NCBI GenBank assembly: GCA_021432605.1
Contig: MU271147.1
Span: forward strand, 1,116,001-1,180,000
Direction of reading: 5' to 3'
Length of the DNA stretch: 64,000 bases
Source of the DNA: Coniochaeta sp. PMI_546
Taxonomy: Eukaryota; Ascomycota; Sordariomycetes; Coniochaetales; Coniochaetaceae
Both the position numbers and the translations under genes were made by a program. This document shows, piece after piece, positions 49,964 to 60,279 of the stretch. Positions within the stretch are counted from its first letter, which is position 1. Each line of letters opens with the position of its first letter. The notes below the pieces were generated by a model, which ran no database searches, was not told where the DNA came from, and saw only the letters and a program-made list of their open reading frames with translations.

Positions 49964-51680
49964 ATAAGTCGGGGCGGCAAGTACCGGTATAGTCTATCGG
50001 AAGGAGAGGAGTCGTGCAAACAAGCTTATCGAGGGCGATAACGTTAGCGTCGGACTAAAAAATATAGAGCAGAATAGTCGTCAGTGCTCACTGGAAGATT
50101 GAATTGAGGTTTTATTTCTGGTCGAATATCTCCGTCGACAGCTGCAGCCAGGTTCTGCAATTCGTGTAGCCGCGACACAAAATTTGTAACAAATTCCGTG
50201 GAATCTTAACTTCTTGTGCCGATGACACGTCGAATGCAACAATTCCGGTGTTGTAAAGTCGTCGGATGCGTCGTCAGGGTGCGAATGCTGTATGTGCGTG
50301 AGTCGTGAGGATTGTTGCAGATCAGCCAGAGCGAAAGACTCGAGCCTTTACAAAAGGCAGACGCTTGAGGTGCCATCTGGATGCACTAGACCTAGTTTTA
50401 AGACCCAGGTTCAAGGTACTTAGGACGTCACCGGCCATTTTGATGATTTGAGAGTTGCCGAGTAGCAAGATCTGGCCAAAAGAAAGACACTGATGAAAAG
50501 CGGCAGTGCATTTATCGAAATTCAGTCTACGACGCTCCTTGAATCTTGCTTTTGGTCATTTCCACCTTTGTGAGTGGCCGGTCCTGGTGCTTTAACCTGT
50601 GCAGAGGGTGTGCGGTAGCGTGTGTCTGGGTGTAAGACTTGCAAAGGATTTTCTCCAGAGACCACGTACATCATATTTCGTCTACTCCCCTCGTCATTAG
50701 TTCTCTTTTGCTATGGGACTACTCTTGTATCTGCTGTGGCCTCCTGAGCTTTGTCTTTTAGGTTTATGTGACGGCCGTGATGTTTTTCAAAGGGCATATT
50801 ACCTCCGAGACACTATGGCTATATGCTCGAAAAAGCCCCCGAACCTGCACTGAATAAACCTGCATTGCTTTGTGGCGATGGCAAGGCAGACCGGCATAAC
50901 TGACATGGCTTCCGCTTGTATCTCGTGTCCCTGACCTCCTGAAACCCACGACCTTCCACAGCCTCACTGCATCAAGGAAGGAGCATGTCTGATAAGGAGA
51001 GTAACGTCTTGCAAGCCGCTTATTGACTCACTCATGCACACACAGCATGGCAGACACAAAGGCATCACGCCGTGCAGTACGTTACTCTTCCAAGGACTCT
51101 CATATCGGCATAGCCCCAAGACTACATCCTTTATGAGCTCGTCACAAGATTGTTTGCTGGCTGAAGTGGCCAGGATGATTTGGTAAAAGCTCATCTACCT
51201 GGAGTTACCGCTTCAAGAGGCGCCTACTCGCCAGGGCCCAGCAACATGCCACATTTCTATTCAAAGCTGACGTCTCGACAGTCCTATCCAACGTATTACT
51301 CGATGACCACAGACTGAACAAGATCGTATAAGAAAGACCCATGGCAGTTTAATCAAAGTCGCCGTTTGGCTCAGGTCCGGCTCAGGCCACTCGCCCGCGC
51401 GCTGTCTTAAGATTCTGACTCAGCCCCCCGGCGAGCTCAGTGGCATTGCGGCTGCCAAATGATGGAGTCGTCATCTTGCTCAGCGGTCGGGTCGGGGCCA
51501 GGGGTTTCGACTTTTGACAGTGGGCACAGGTTGTTTTTCCTCTAAGATAGGGGACCGGGAATCAGTTGAACTATATGCTCATTCGTCTTGGACTGGATAT
51601 ATCTTATGCTACTATGAGGTTCATTCCAATATATTATACGCGTTGACAGCGCTCGCTTGTGAGCAGCTGTCCCAGGCCTG

Positions 51681-52909
51681 CTAGTCTCCAGCAAACCACG
51701 GGTGCAGCAACGCCTCCCGCGCCGTGATTCTCCGCAAAGGATCCATGCAGGTCATCTTGCAGACGAGATCCCTGAACTGAGGGTCTACCTGCTGCCACCT
51801 GCCGAAGGGCAGCCTAGGGTCCTCCTCGCTGAAAGTACAGAGTAAGTCCTTGAGGCGCTTGACAAACGGATTATCGTCTCCCCCGTGATAAGCAATGAAG
51901 CCCTCGAAATCTTCCATGTCGCTGGCGAAGAAGGACAGGTGGCGCCGGAGTATCAGCTCCGCCTGCTCCTCGGGGGAAGCACGGTTCGCCTCGTCTGAAA
52001 AGAACACCATTCTACCCGTCCACGCGAATATTGCCTGAGTATCTGCCAGTTAACACTTGCATACTTGTGGTTTCTGCTCATGGAAGGACATGTTTCTGCT
52101 CATGGAAGAACTTGACTCACCACGATGGCAAATGAATAGATGTCTGATGGGGTGTTCTGGATGCCCCGCGCCCAAGCCTCCGGGCTTCTCCAGAAGTGAT
52201 TTCCCGACAAGCGGTCTGTGAGACCCTTGGCACCGGGCGGAAGTATCACCGCAGCTTCCAGGTCGGTGATCTGGACATTGCACCATCCAAAATCGCCATT
52301 GTGTTGTTTGAACGAATCCATCATGATGTTTGTCGGTTTGATATCTGTGAAATATGTCAGCATGCATTTTAATGATTATGTGAGAGACGGACGGACCGGT
52401 GTGGATGATGTGCTTGTCATGTAGATCAGCGAGGCCGGTAAGAGCATCTTTTATGATGACCTTTTTGGCGATGGGAGAGAGAGCTGCAGTATCGATGTGG
52501 AGCAGTCCCTTCTCAAGATAGGGGAAGACCAACATATGCCGCTCAGGAATGCTATCCACGGCTGTTCGTACATGGGGAGAGTGCTCGACGTGCTTCTGAA
52601 GCGAGATGATGTAGTCAAAGTCACCTGGGATGATGTCTTTGAGGATGAACTGCTTCCCCTCGTGTCTGCAATTGGGAAGTAGTTAGGATTTTCCGTTTCC
52701 GGCCTCTGGCCATGCACCGGACAGGTCTCGAGGACAGGTTCAACCTACGTCGCGCGGTATACACACCAGATCCTTCCAGCGGCAGGTCGCTCGGAAAGCA
52801 CTTCGTCAATCACATAGCACTTGTCCAGGGATGACTTGAGTTGTAATCCCCTGGGCAAGGGCTGGTCTCCTATGATGGACGTAGAAGTGGGGCTGGAGAC
52901 TGAAGACAT
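51681..52909 (-). CDS. Divergent protein kinase-like protein, possible pseudokinase
   Basis: Exons 52909-52749, 52665-52397, 52344-52121 and 52034-51681 give 335 aa in a closed frame. An in-frame ATG at 53104 would add 65 residues (Arg/Ser-rich, mitochondrial-targeting-like) and make 400. A kinase fold is visible: LKDIIPGDFDY around the VAIK position, a catalytic-loop motif HIIHTDIKPTNIMMD, then ITDLEAAV where DFG is expected, FWRSPEAW as APE, and DIYSFAIV with RRITAREALLHPWF at the end. The HRD Arg is replaced by Thr and DFG reads DLE, while the catalytic Asp and the metal-binding Asp positions keep an acidic residue. This resembles an expanded, fast-evolving group of fungal kinases carrying an HTDIKPDN motif. 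Activity is doubtful but not excluded. Confidence 0.82.
52070..52110. repeat. 22-bp tandem duplication within the last intron of the kinase-like gene
   Basis: GTTTCTGCTCATGGAAG occurs at 52070 and again at 52092 with a period of 22 bp. It lies wholly inside intron 3 (52120-52035) and so lengthens the intron without affecting the protein. Confidence 0.85.
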
Positions 52910-54267
52910 GCTGGCAAGTCGATGTGAATAGTATGCTGCCCTTCGAGGCGAAATACGCGCCCGAGAAAGAGGGAGTGTAGGGAGAACAGAGAACTGGTGA
53001 AGTGAAGGGAGAGCAGAGGACCGACAAAGTGACGGGAGACAGAGCCGAAGCGTCCGCGCAGGTGATACAATTGCGTAGGGTCCCATGGGCACGTATATGC
53101 TCAAGCAGAGAGACGACGTGCATGCAGCTGCGCGGATGATTGTTCTGCAGGGAAATTAATTGTGGATGCGATTTACTGTCAGGCTATTAGACGCGCGGTA
53201 ATAAACGCACTAGTGTGGGGTATTCTTGGAAGTTGGCGGTTACTTATGTACCTTTTACAGGGCTCGAAAAGCACTGCCAACGGGCCGTCAACAGTCATTT
53301 CATCCGATCTGGATACTAAGATTCATGCAAAGAATCTCCAAACCGCGCTATAGTTTGCTCGAGATGAAATGATTGAGGCTACCTCCTGCACTTCGGGCAA
53401 CGACAACCTGAGTGGTCGTTTCAGAAACGGATATGATGCCGCTACGGCCCTACCTACGGCCCCAATTCCCAAAAGGTCCGGCGTCTCGCATATCACGCCG
53501 CCGGGGAGACAGTGAGACGCAGCCGCAGGGATTGTTAGCGTTTATCACACTCGTGAATCGCTCAATGCAGATTGTCACAAGAGCATTTGCCAGTGCGATG
53601 CACTGGCTAAACCCTCCTATATCCTTTGCGACACAGGTCTCTATCACGGGGTCCTCGCGGACGGCTGTGGCAACTTCCCAAATCCCTCCTTTTGACTCCT
53701 CTATCTGGCGGCAAGCTTTATGTTGAGTGGAGCCTGGTGTCGAATGTATATATGTACAGCTGCCCTTGGTCGATGTCGTCGCGACAGCTATCTCGTTTTT
53801 GTCAGCTCATAATTCGGCCCACGAAATGGCCGGACTAAGAGAGGAACCATGCTTTTGACCTTGAATGTGTGGTCAGTCGAACTCAAGAAGGAGTCGCCCG
53901 ACCCGCAGGCGGCCAGTGTGGAAGAGTTTCAGCGGCGGCTAGGAACCGCCATGCCCCTGCCATGCACCTAGAACGAATTCTTCGTCGCTCTGCTGGGCAT
54001 GTTGGTCCCTACCCATGGCTGATGCTCCACATCTGGACAAGGGCGCTTTTACTAGAGCCGTGTCAGCCAGCTATCAGCAAGGGCGACTGAGTTCTGGATA
54101 AATAAGCTCACAGACGTGAAGGGAAGGTCGTCTGGTTTCTGGTCAGAATCGTCCATCAGCCCTCTTTGATACCTAAATATCGACAACCCCTTTCTGTAAA
54201 GTCCTCAGACTGATCCTTGCCGATTTGTACTCGCAACGCTCTCTTCCGCAGATATCTCATCATCACC
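52910..54267. other. Intergenic region kinase-like / small protein, with weak ORF traces
   Basis: The left part is the kinase-like gene's upstream region or its extended first exon. Between 53412 and 54090 there are short open stretches with protein-like composition. One is a plus-strand ORF beginning MLLTLNVWSVELKKESPDP at 53849, which ends after 40 codons. Another is a minus-strand 65-codon ORF at 53647-53450. Neither could be extended or identified. Confidence 0.35.
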
Positions 54268-54640
54268 ATGTCTGTCAATCAGGTCAAGAGCATCTCGCAG
54301 GCTGTTGCCACTGTCGCCGGCAAATACGGCATGGTTACTGTCGCCTACGTCCAAGAGACTGACGCATGGAGACGAACCTTCTTGTCTAGCAAGGCTGCGG
54401 CTGATTTTACGGTTGCCGTTGAAAAGGAGGCGAAGTCAGGAGCGTTGGGCCGCGACGTAACGACTGTTGCCCTCATGCAGGTCTAAACTCTTCCCCAAGC
54501 GACTTGAAATTGCAAGCTAACGATCAAAATCCCTCAGTGAGAAACCTCATGAGAGCGAAAAAGACGCTCGGACGCACTGGACGGTTTTTGCCGTCAAGAA
54601 TAACGACTTGAATCAGGGAACAACACGTCACATTGTTTAG
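54268..54640 (+). CDS. Small spliced protein, 103 aa, unknown function
   Basis: The start ATG (ATCACCATGTCTG) is in a good context. Exon 1 (54268-54480) encodes 71 residues beginning MSVNQVKSISQAVATVAGKY and ending RDVTTVALMQ. Without splicing the next codons are GTC TAA. An intron-like segment 54481-54541 (GTCTAA donor, GCTAACG branch site, acceptor after CAGTGAG) joins in phase to KPHESEKDARTHWTVFAVKN and a further 12 residues before TAG at 54638-54640. That extension looks strongly coding (THWTVFAVKNNDL). The donor is non-consensus, so the unspliced 72-aa product is the alternative. There is no signal peptide or membrane segment. I do not recognise the family. Confidence 0.6.
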
Positions 54641-55212
54641 CCCAAGTAAGAGGAGTTCGGCAGCTGTATAAAGGGCACAGGTTGACGATGGTCATGAAGA
54701 TGAGGAATAACTGCAGCTGCTGGATGGTTGGATAGCTGTGTACATATGCGTGAAGCAGGCAGTGACAACATGGTGAAGAGAGAACCAGTCTTTACAGTCT
54801 TTGATTTTCTGTCTAATATAATTGAAGAATCTGTGTCACAACTCAGCCGGGGAGGCGATCGGTCGTCCAGGGAGAAGGGGGAACGGAGGCGTAGTTCGCT
54901 CAATGGGAATTTATCACTATTCAGAAAGTTTCGGACACACATCTAGGATAGTTCTACACCTTCTTTTATATGGCGTTTTTACTACTTTTCCCTTATTTTC
55001 GTTTACTATTTTAGGAGATGAATTTGGTTAAAAACATTTTAACCAGTGCTGCAGCAGGTCTTGCAGCTAGTACTGGCCACTGCACCGCACCTACTTGCTC
55101 AGTCTAGCTTCCGATGCTGAGTCGTAGCTCAGGTCAAAGCGCTGGGTGTTCAGGTCCAAAGAAAGAAACAGTATTTTGGGAGCTTGTTTAGCATCTGTGA
55201 CTATATGGAAAA
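54641..55212. other. Convergent 3' flank of the small protein gene and the 1417-aa gene
   Basis: These 572 bp are AT-richer than their surroundings, with facing 3' ends. No ORF of note or RNA gene was seen. Confidence 0.5.
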
Positions 55213-58200
55213 TCATCGCATCACCAACCTCGAGTCCGTCCCACCACCACCACCACCACCACCACTCGGCGCACCCTCGGCACTAGTCAACGGCCGACTC
55301 AGCTGCAAAAACCCCTCCACCGCCGTATAAGGCGGCTTCTCGAACCTAGGCCGCTCATCCACCTTGTCCAGACCAAGCGGCATGTACCTCGGCGTCCCCA
55401 CCTCCCCAGCCCCTCCGCCAGACGTCGTCCCGGGGGGATAAGGCTGCAACCAGCGCCAATCCGAGCCCCTCAGCGCCGGCAGGCCGATCTTCCCCGCCAC
55501 GCTGGCGCTGGCCACATCGTCCTTGTCGGGCGTGAGCTCGAACTTGTCCGAGAACCCCGGCACGCCTCCCGTCAGCAGCACGGGGCCCGCGTGCACGAAG
55601 GCCGTCATCTTGGCCAGGGCGGCCTCGACGGCCCAGTGGGGCGGCTTGGCGGCGACGGTGGGCAGGGTAGCGCTGAAGGCGTGGATGGATGTGAAGGGGT
55701 CGACGAGGGCGGAGACGGGCTGGAGGGCGGCGTTGCGGAGCTGGGTTTGCTTGGCTGGGTCGACGGGGGTGTAGGACGGGGGGGTGGTGGGTTGGAGCTC
55801 GTCTGGGCTGATGAGGAAGGGGGACAGGGAGAGGGTGGAGGGTGTGATGGGGACGAGGTTGGGGGCGATTTTGGGGGAGGGCCAGAAGGTGTGGAGGGTG
55901 GTGTAGTCGAAGCTTGACTCTAGGGGGGGTGTTGGCGCGTTGTCAGACTTGGTTGGTGCTGGGGTGGGTTTCCAGAAGCCGAGGAGGCCGTCGTAGCTGC
56001 GTTGTTGATCGCCCAGCTGCAAGGGGAAGGAGTATTGTTTAGGTGGTGGCGCTGCTGCGGCTGCTGCGGGATCTGTGGCACCGGCTGCAAGCTGCTGTTG
56101 CTTTGAGTCCGGAGGCAGAAGCGTGTATGGGTCTGCGCCAGAGACGTTGGACTGGTTCTCCAGCGGATACGCAGCCAGCTCTAAAGACATGGCCAAGTTG
56201 ACCAGAGCCAGAGGCCGGCCGACGACACTGCTGACATATTGTGCATAGCTGGAGTTGGCTGGTTGCAGTTGGCCGAAGGACAGGGATATCATGTCGTAGA
56301 AGGCGCGGAGATACCCTGGGCTGCTCTCCGCTACCAGAGCATCGATGACCAGGTCCAACTGTCTGAACTGCGGCGGCGTTGAGGGCCGGCTGTAAGGCGT
56401 CCACGGCGGCGATGCCACGACGTCATGAGGGCCCCCGAACCGCAGTTCCCGGTAGAAGGTGCCGTCAGAGAGAAAGAACTGCATGCCGTAGTCGGCGTAG
56501 TTCATCAGTACCCAACCGTAGATTGGTGTCTCCCAGTCGTTCATCGGCATCCACTGAGTCGGAGTGTCGGGGTCGGGCTTGCAGAAGACCAGGTTGACTC
56601 GGCCGGGCTGGTTGATTGAGGGAGGGATCTGGGCGTACTCGCACTCCGGCACGGGGAGGTCGTATGTGACGGTGTTCGGGTATACTGGGCTGGGATCCGG
56701 TTTCGACGGCGGCGGCGGTGGTGGTGGAGGTGGCGGGGGCAGTTTGTCTAGCGTCTGGCAGGCGTATACATCCGAGAGACAAATAGGAGTGTGAATCCTG
56801 CCTGTTTGCTCTGGTGAGGGGTCTAGAACACAGATTGCGCGACCGAACTTGTCGAGGATGTTTATCTGTGTGAAGCGTAACTGTCCATGCGATGCCGGCT
56901 TGAACGGACTGAGCCCAGAGACATCCAGCTGGACCGAATTACCATACGGCGTGAGGCTTGTATGTTGACCCACAATGCCTCCCAAGATGTCGTTGGCTGG
57001 GTCCCCCATGCCGATTGGCAGCCCTGCCTCGAGAGCCGCGGCGGTGGCGGTTACTTGTTCGCCTCTCGGCCTTTGGGTCGGCTTGATGTGAGTCCCAGCG
57101 ACGCGTGTGGTCAGATGAGGCGTAAGGCCGGCCAGCGTGGAAGAAAGAAATGGAAGGAGGTTGAAGTTGTTCTGGTCTTGAAGAAATTTGATTTCACATG
57201 GCTTCAGCGGAATGTTGGACCCCAGGTTCGTCAGCAACTGGCCCACGGCGGTGGCGAGTGACAGTGTCGGCTGGGGCAGGATGAGGCAACGACCCGAGAC
57301 TGGCCTGCGGTCGTTGTCAAGCTGTGACACGACCACCCCGTCGCGGATGCCCCATCGGACCGTGTCGTCTCTCTTGTCCAAAGAAAAGCTGTCGTACGGA
57401 ATGTGATAGTATTCTGCCTGCCACTCGATGAAAAGGGGGGCCCATGGCTGCACCGTCCACCTGTCACGCCACAGGTTGGGATCCTCAATCTGGTCGTGGT
57501 AAAGCGGGAGCACACAGTTCTTGCTGGAGACAGTGATCTTCTCTGCCCCATAGAGTATGCGGAACTCGGTCAGTAAACCCACGACGGCAGTCTGGTGTTG
57601 TTTAGGTACTTTTGCGCCTATACCTGTTGCAAATGTATCGTAGGCTGTACCCCAGTCCGGAGCTGTACCAGATGTGATATCTGTGACTTTGACAGTCTGG
57701 GTATCGACTCGAATGGCCAGTGGTGACAAGTAGTCGTGCGGCCAACCGGCCTGCACGCCGCCGACGAGCAGAGTAGGGTCTTTCCGCTGAGAGTAGGGGG
57801 TGCGAGTGCCTTTCTTTGCTGCTTCCAGGGGATGTTGCGTGGCCATTTTCGTGATAGTAGTCTCTAACGTGGCATTGCGATCGTGTAGATTCGTCCAGCG
57901 TTGTGCAGTGGTCTGGACTTTTGTCTTCAGGTCATCGCTTGGCGTGAGACCTCCAGATACAACCTTCCACCAGATGGAGAACAAGTCCCAAGACAGCCGG
58001 TCCATGACTCTTGCGTTGTTGTCGAAAGCGTCCTGCAAGCCATTCAGCTCGGCTAACGCTGTACCCTGGTCGGCCGTCGGCGTGAAGGTCGGCGCAGTGC
58101 CATCGGTAGGTCCCAAGTGCCATTGTGAACCGCCATCCCAGTGCTGGAAGGAGTAACTCTCGAGGAGGTCACCCGCTTGCATATTGGCGTCAACGCCTTC

Positions 58201-59466
58201 ATCCTGGGCCAGAATCTGGGTCTGAATGGCAATCAGGTCAGTCTCTAGTCTTTTCAGAGCGCCTGTATCGTCGTCCACATGTGCCTTGACCAGTGTCATC
58301 AACGCATCCGCGGCCGAGGTGCCAACGGCGATGGGGGAGGTTTCGGCAACCATTGCGGCCGCCTTCTGGGCTGTGCCGTCCGGCACTGCGTCCGTGAGGG
58401 ACCACTGGACGTCGTACATGGCACCGTGACAAAGAACATCGGCCGACGTGTCGTCTGCCTGCCAGGTGCTCGCGTCGCCTATGGAGGCGTCCTTCATCGT
58501 CATGGCTAGATTGCCCATACGGTCGCCTCGTTTGGTATTCTGGCTGGTGATGTGGAAAGGGTTGTAAGTGGGGTGGGCGTGCCATCCTATCACGTAGTAG
58601 CTGGCAGCGGCAGCGCTGATCTTGTTGAGGCTTCCGTTAGTGTCCAGGTAAGTCATCTCGTCTATCATGCTGAAGACGTTGCTGTTGTGTGGCTGGTAAT
58701 CCGCAAACAGGTGGTTTGATGAGTACAACAGGGACATGTCCACGGACACCCGATTGGTGTCTTCCTGCCAGACATCCACGGAGGTCTTGTGGCCGACGAA
58801 GACCTCGGCTTGCTGCTCGATATTGGAGTTTGAGTTTTCGCGTTCGGCCTTGACAAACGGCGAGAAGTCGGTCTGCAAATCAACCTCGCGAGTCCCGTCG
58901 TCGGTCTTGAGCGGGACGTCCTCGAGAATGGAGAGACGGTCGCTGTCGAGGACCCAACCCTGGAACTGCAGCTTGGCCTTTTCGGCATCTGACACTGCCG
59001 TCGGAGTGCGGAGTGTGTCGAGGTCCAGGTAACGCACGATGAGCCAGCGAGTGGGAACTGGACGAAAGTCGGGCGCGCTGTAGTCGGGTTGGGCGCTGGG
59101 ACCGATGGGCTGGTAGCCCTGTCTCTCCCTCTGCTCACGAGAGGTCGCCGTCGAGGTTCCTGCGGCTCCCATGCGGTATGCTCGGGGCATGACCCATGAT
59201 ACGTACACACCTTGACGATTCACTCTCCTTTGGCCGGTACCGAGGTCGGTAAGACGCTGGTTGCGTTCAATAGGGGACGTGTAGTGAAGGTCTGTGAAGG
59301 GCAGTACGTCGTTCTGGACCATGCTCTCGTCGAGGCGAAGAAAAGTGTAGTTTGGCTGGGCGATCGGAGCGACCTTCACCTGCTCGTCTGCGGCCACTTT
59401 TTCGTTCATGACCAGACAGTCCAGTTTCATAGGCACACATGCAATCGAGGGTAGGGACGCCATCAT
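55213..59466 (-). CDS. Giant intronless protein, 1417 aa, unknown function (left member of divergent pair)
   Basis: This is one uninterrupted exon. There is no signal peptide or transmembrane helix, so the protein is probably soluble. Residues 1-900 look folded and beta-rich, with many Trp. Landmarks are WVMPRAYRMG (about 90), WLIVRYLDLDTL (about 140), FQGWVLDSDRLSILEDVP (about 165), YYVIGWHAHPTYNP (about 290), VLCHGAMYDVQW (about 345), WPHDYLSPLAIRV (about 580) and QPWAPLFIEWQAEYYHIPYD (about 680). A predicted helical pair lies at about 395-560. An 11-proline run near 920 is a hinge. The C-terminal third includes DWETPIYGWVLMNYADYGMQ and ends in a run of nine Gly. The start has two adjacent ATGs (59466 and 59463). 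I know no fungal family like this; the motif style resembles large uncharacterised bacterial proteins, from memory only. It is divergent from the 1132-aa gene with an 813-bp gap. Confidence 0.88.
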   Translation of the reverse strand: MMASLPSIACVPMKLDCLVMNEKVAADEQVKVAPIAQPNYTFLRLDESMVQNDVLPFTDLHYTSPIERNQRLTDLGTGQRRVNRQGVYVSWVMPRAYRMGAAGTSTATSREQRERQGYQPIGPSAQPDYSAPDFRPVPTRWLIVRYLDLDTLRTPTAVSDAEKAKLQFQGWVLDSDRLSILEDVPLKTDDGTREVDLQTDFSPFVKAERENSNSNIEQQAEVFVGHKTSVDVWQEDTNRVSVDMSLLYSSNHLFADYQPHNSNVFSMIDEMTYLDTNGSLNKISAAAASYYVIGWHAHPTYNPFHITSQNTKRGDRMGNLAMTMKDASIGDASTWQADDTSADVLCHGAMYDVQWSLTDAVPDGTAQKAAAMVAETSPIAVGTSAADALMTLVKAHVDDDTGALKRLETDLIAIQTQILAQDEGVDANMQAGDLLESYSFQHWDGGSQWHLGPTDGTAPTFTPTADQGTALAELNGLQDAFDNNARVMDRLSWDLFSIWWKVVSGGLTPSDDLKTKVQTTAQRWTNLHDRNATLETTITKMATQHPLEAAKKGTRTPYSQRKDPTLLVGGVQAGWPHDYLSPLAIRVDTQTVKVTDITSGTAPDWGTAYDTFATGIGAKVPKQHQTAVVGLLTEFRILYGAEKITVSSKNCVLPLYHDQIEDPNLWRDRWTVQPWAPLFIEWQAEYYHIPYDSFSLDKRDDTVRWGIRDGVVVSQLDNDRRPVSGRCLILPQPTLSLATAVGQLLTNLGSNIPLKPCEIKFLQDQNNFNLLPFLSSTLAGLTPHLTTRVAGTHIKPTQRPRGEQVTATAAALEAGLPIGMGDPANDILGGIVGQHTSLTPYGNSVQLDVSGLSPFKPASHGQLRFTQINILDKFGRAICVLDPSPEQTGRIHTPICLSDVYACQTLDKLPPPPPPPPPPPSKPDPSPVYPNTVTYDLPVPECEYAQIPPSINQPGRVNLVFCKPDPDTPTQWMPMNDWETPIYGWVLMNYADYGMQFFLSDGTFYRELRFGGPHDVVASPPWTPYSRPSTPPQFRQLDLVIDALVAESSPGYLRAFYDMISLSFGQLQPANSSYAQYVSSVVGRPLALVNLAMSLELAAYPLENQSNVSGADPYTLLPPDSKQQQLAAGATDPAAAAAAPPPKQYSFPLQLGDQQRSYDGLLGFWKPTPAPTKSDNAPTPPLESSFDYTTLHTFWPSPKIAPNLVPITPSTLSLSPFLISPDELQPTTPPSYTPVDPAKQTQLRNAALQPVSALVDPFTSIHAFSATLPTVAAKPPHWAVEAALAKMTAFVHAGPVLLTGGVPGFSDKFELTPDKDDVASASVAGKIGLPALRGSDWRWLQPYPPGTTSGGGAGEVGTPRYMPLGLDKVDERPRFEKPPYTAVEGFLQLSRPLTSAEGAPSGGGGGGGGTDSRLVMR

Positions 59467-59505
59467 GAGCTTGTTGGCGGGACTGATGAACTTTGGTAGA
59501 GTCGC

Positions 59506-59527
59506 TTTTCTTTCTTTCTTTCTTTTT
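59506..59527. repeat. TTTC-rich microsatellite
   Basis: A short run of CTTT units sits about 40 bp upstream of the 1417-aa gene start, probably in its leader. Confidence 0.85.
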
Positions 59528-59771
59528 ATTCTTCTTCGGCTATAGCATACATGTGTTCAAGGTGAGTTGACACGATGAAAGACGTGCGAGGCCAATTGAA
59601 ACCGATCATCACTCAGGACCAAGTTCAGGTCTTCTGTGTGCCGCATTCAATCAGACCATGCCCGGTAACATGAAACCTCAGGCTGCTATCATTAGAGCCA
59701 TGTGCTCGAGCTAATAGTGAGCATTCCGAGTTTGAATGCATACCGAAAGCAAAAGGTGGCTGCATTGGCAG

Positions 59772-59822
59772 GTGATGCTGATGCTGATGCTGATACTGGT
59801 GCTGGTGCTGGTGCTTGTGCTG
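59772..59822. repeat. Hexamer/trinucleotide repeat GCTGAT-GCTGGT
   Basis: About eight imperfect GCTGAT then GCTGGT units lie in the middle of the bidirectional promoter region. Confidence 0.9.
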
Positions 59823-60279
59823 GGTGTCTCAGAGGTCCAACAGTGTTGTGTAACTGCCGTGCCAGCGGTCTCGACCGCCCCGATTATGCGCTAGTGATGA
59901 TTAACGTGCATCGCCTGTGCATTAGTGCCACAGTAAGGTCGGCCTGATGGACACTGTGACAACTGCACCACTGATATGTTCGATGTGACAGGTGGACCAC
60001 TGATATGTGACAAAGTAAGGTAGTCTTTTGACTTTGGACGTGGCTTGGCTTGTGAGGTGTCTGTCTGGCTTGCTTGTGGACAGCACAACTCAGTAAGATG
60101 GGTGAAGATATGAGGGAGAAGATGAGGGGGGAGATTGACGAGGAAACACAACCATCTCGTCAGACTATCACTCACCCAACCGACGATCGTCAAGCTCAGA
60201 GTCCAAGTCCTCATCACCAACACACACAACACGTCGTCTTACCATATCTACACTTGCCTCATGTCAACCTGGCCACGCC

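Larger units (their letters stand above)
47301..51680. other. Gene-poor 4.4 kb with scattered repeats and a possible cryptic gene
   Basis: No gene with recognisable homology lies here. Open frames are short. A 14-bp tandem duplication sits at 48959-48986. A possible spliced gene on the minus strand at 49382-49963 is listed separately. The stretch 50040-51650 holds nothing I can support. No transposon termini were recognised. Confidence 0.45.
59467..60279. promoter_or_regulatory. Bidirectional promoter region of the giant gene pair
   Basis: This 813-bp gap lies between the divergent starts. It contains a TTTC tract (59506-59527) just upstream of the 1417-aa gene and a GCTGAT/GCTGGT hexamer repeat (59772-59822). 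An out-of-frame ATG at 60259 overlaps the start of the 1132-aa gene and could lower its translation. No TATA box is obvious. Confidence 0.6.

Noticed and set aside
52070-52110. 22-bp duplication as a regulatory element
   Set aside because: It lies entirely within a short intron of the kinase-like gene and is better explained as a local slippage duplication.
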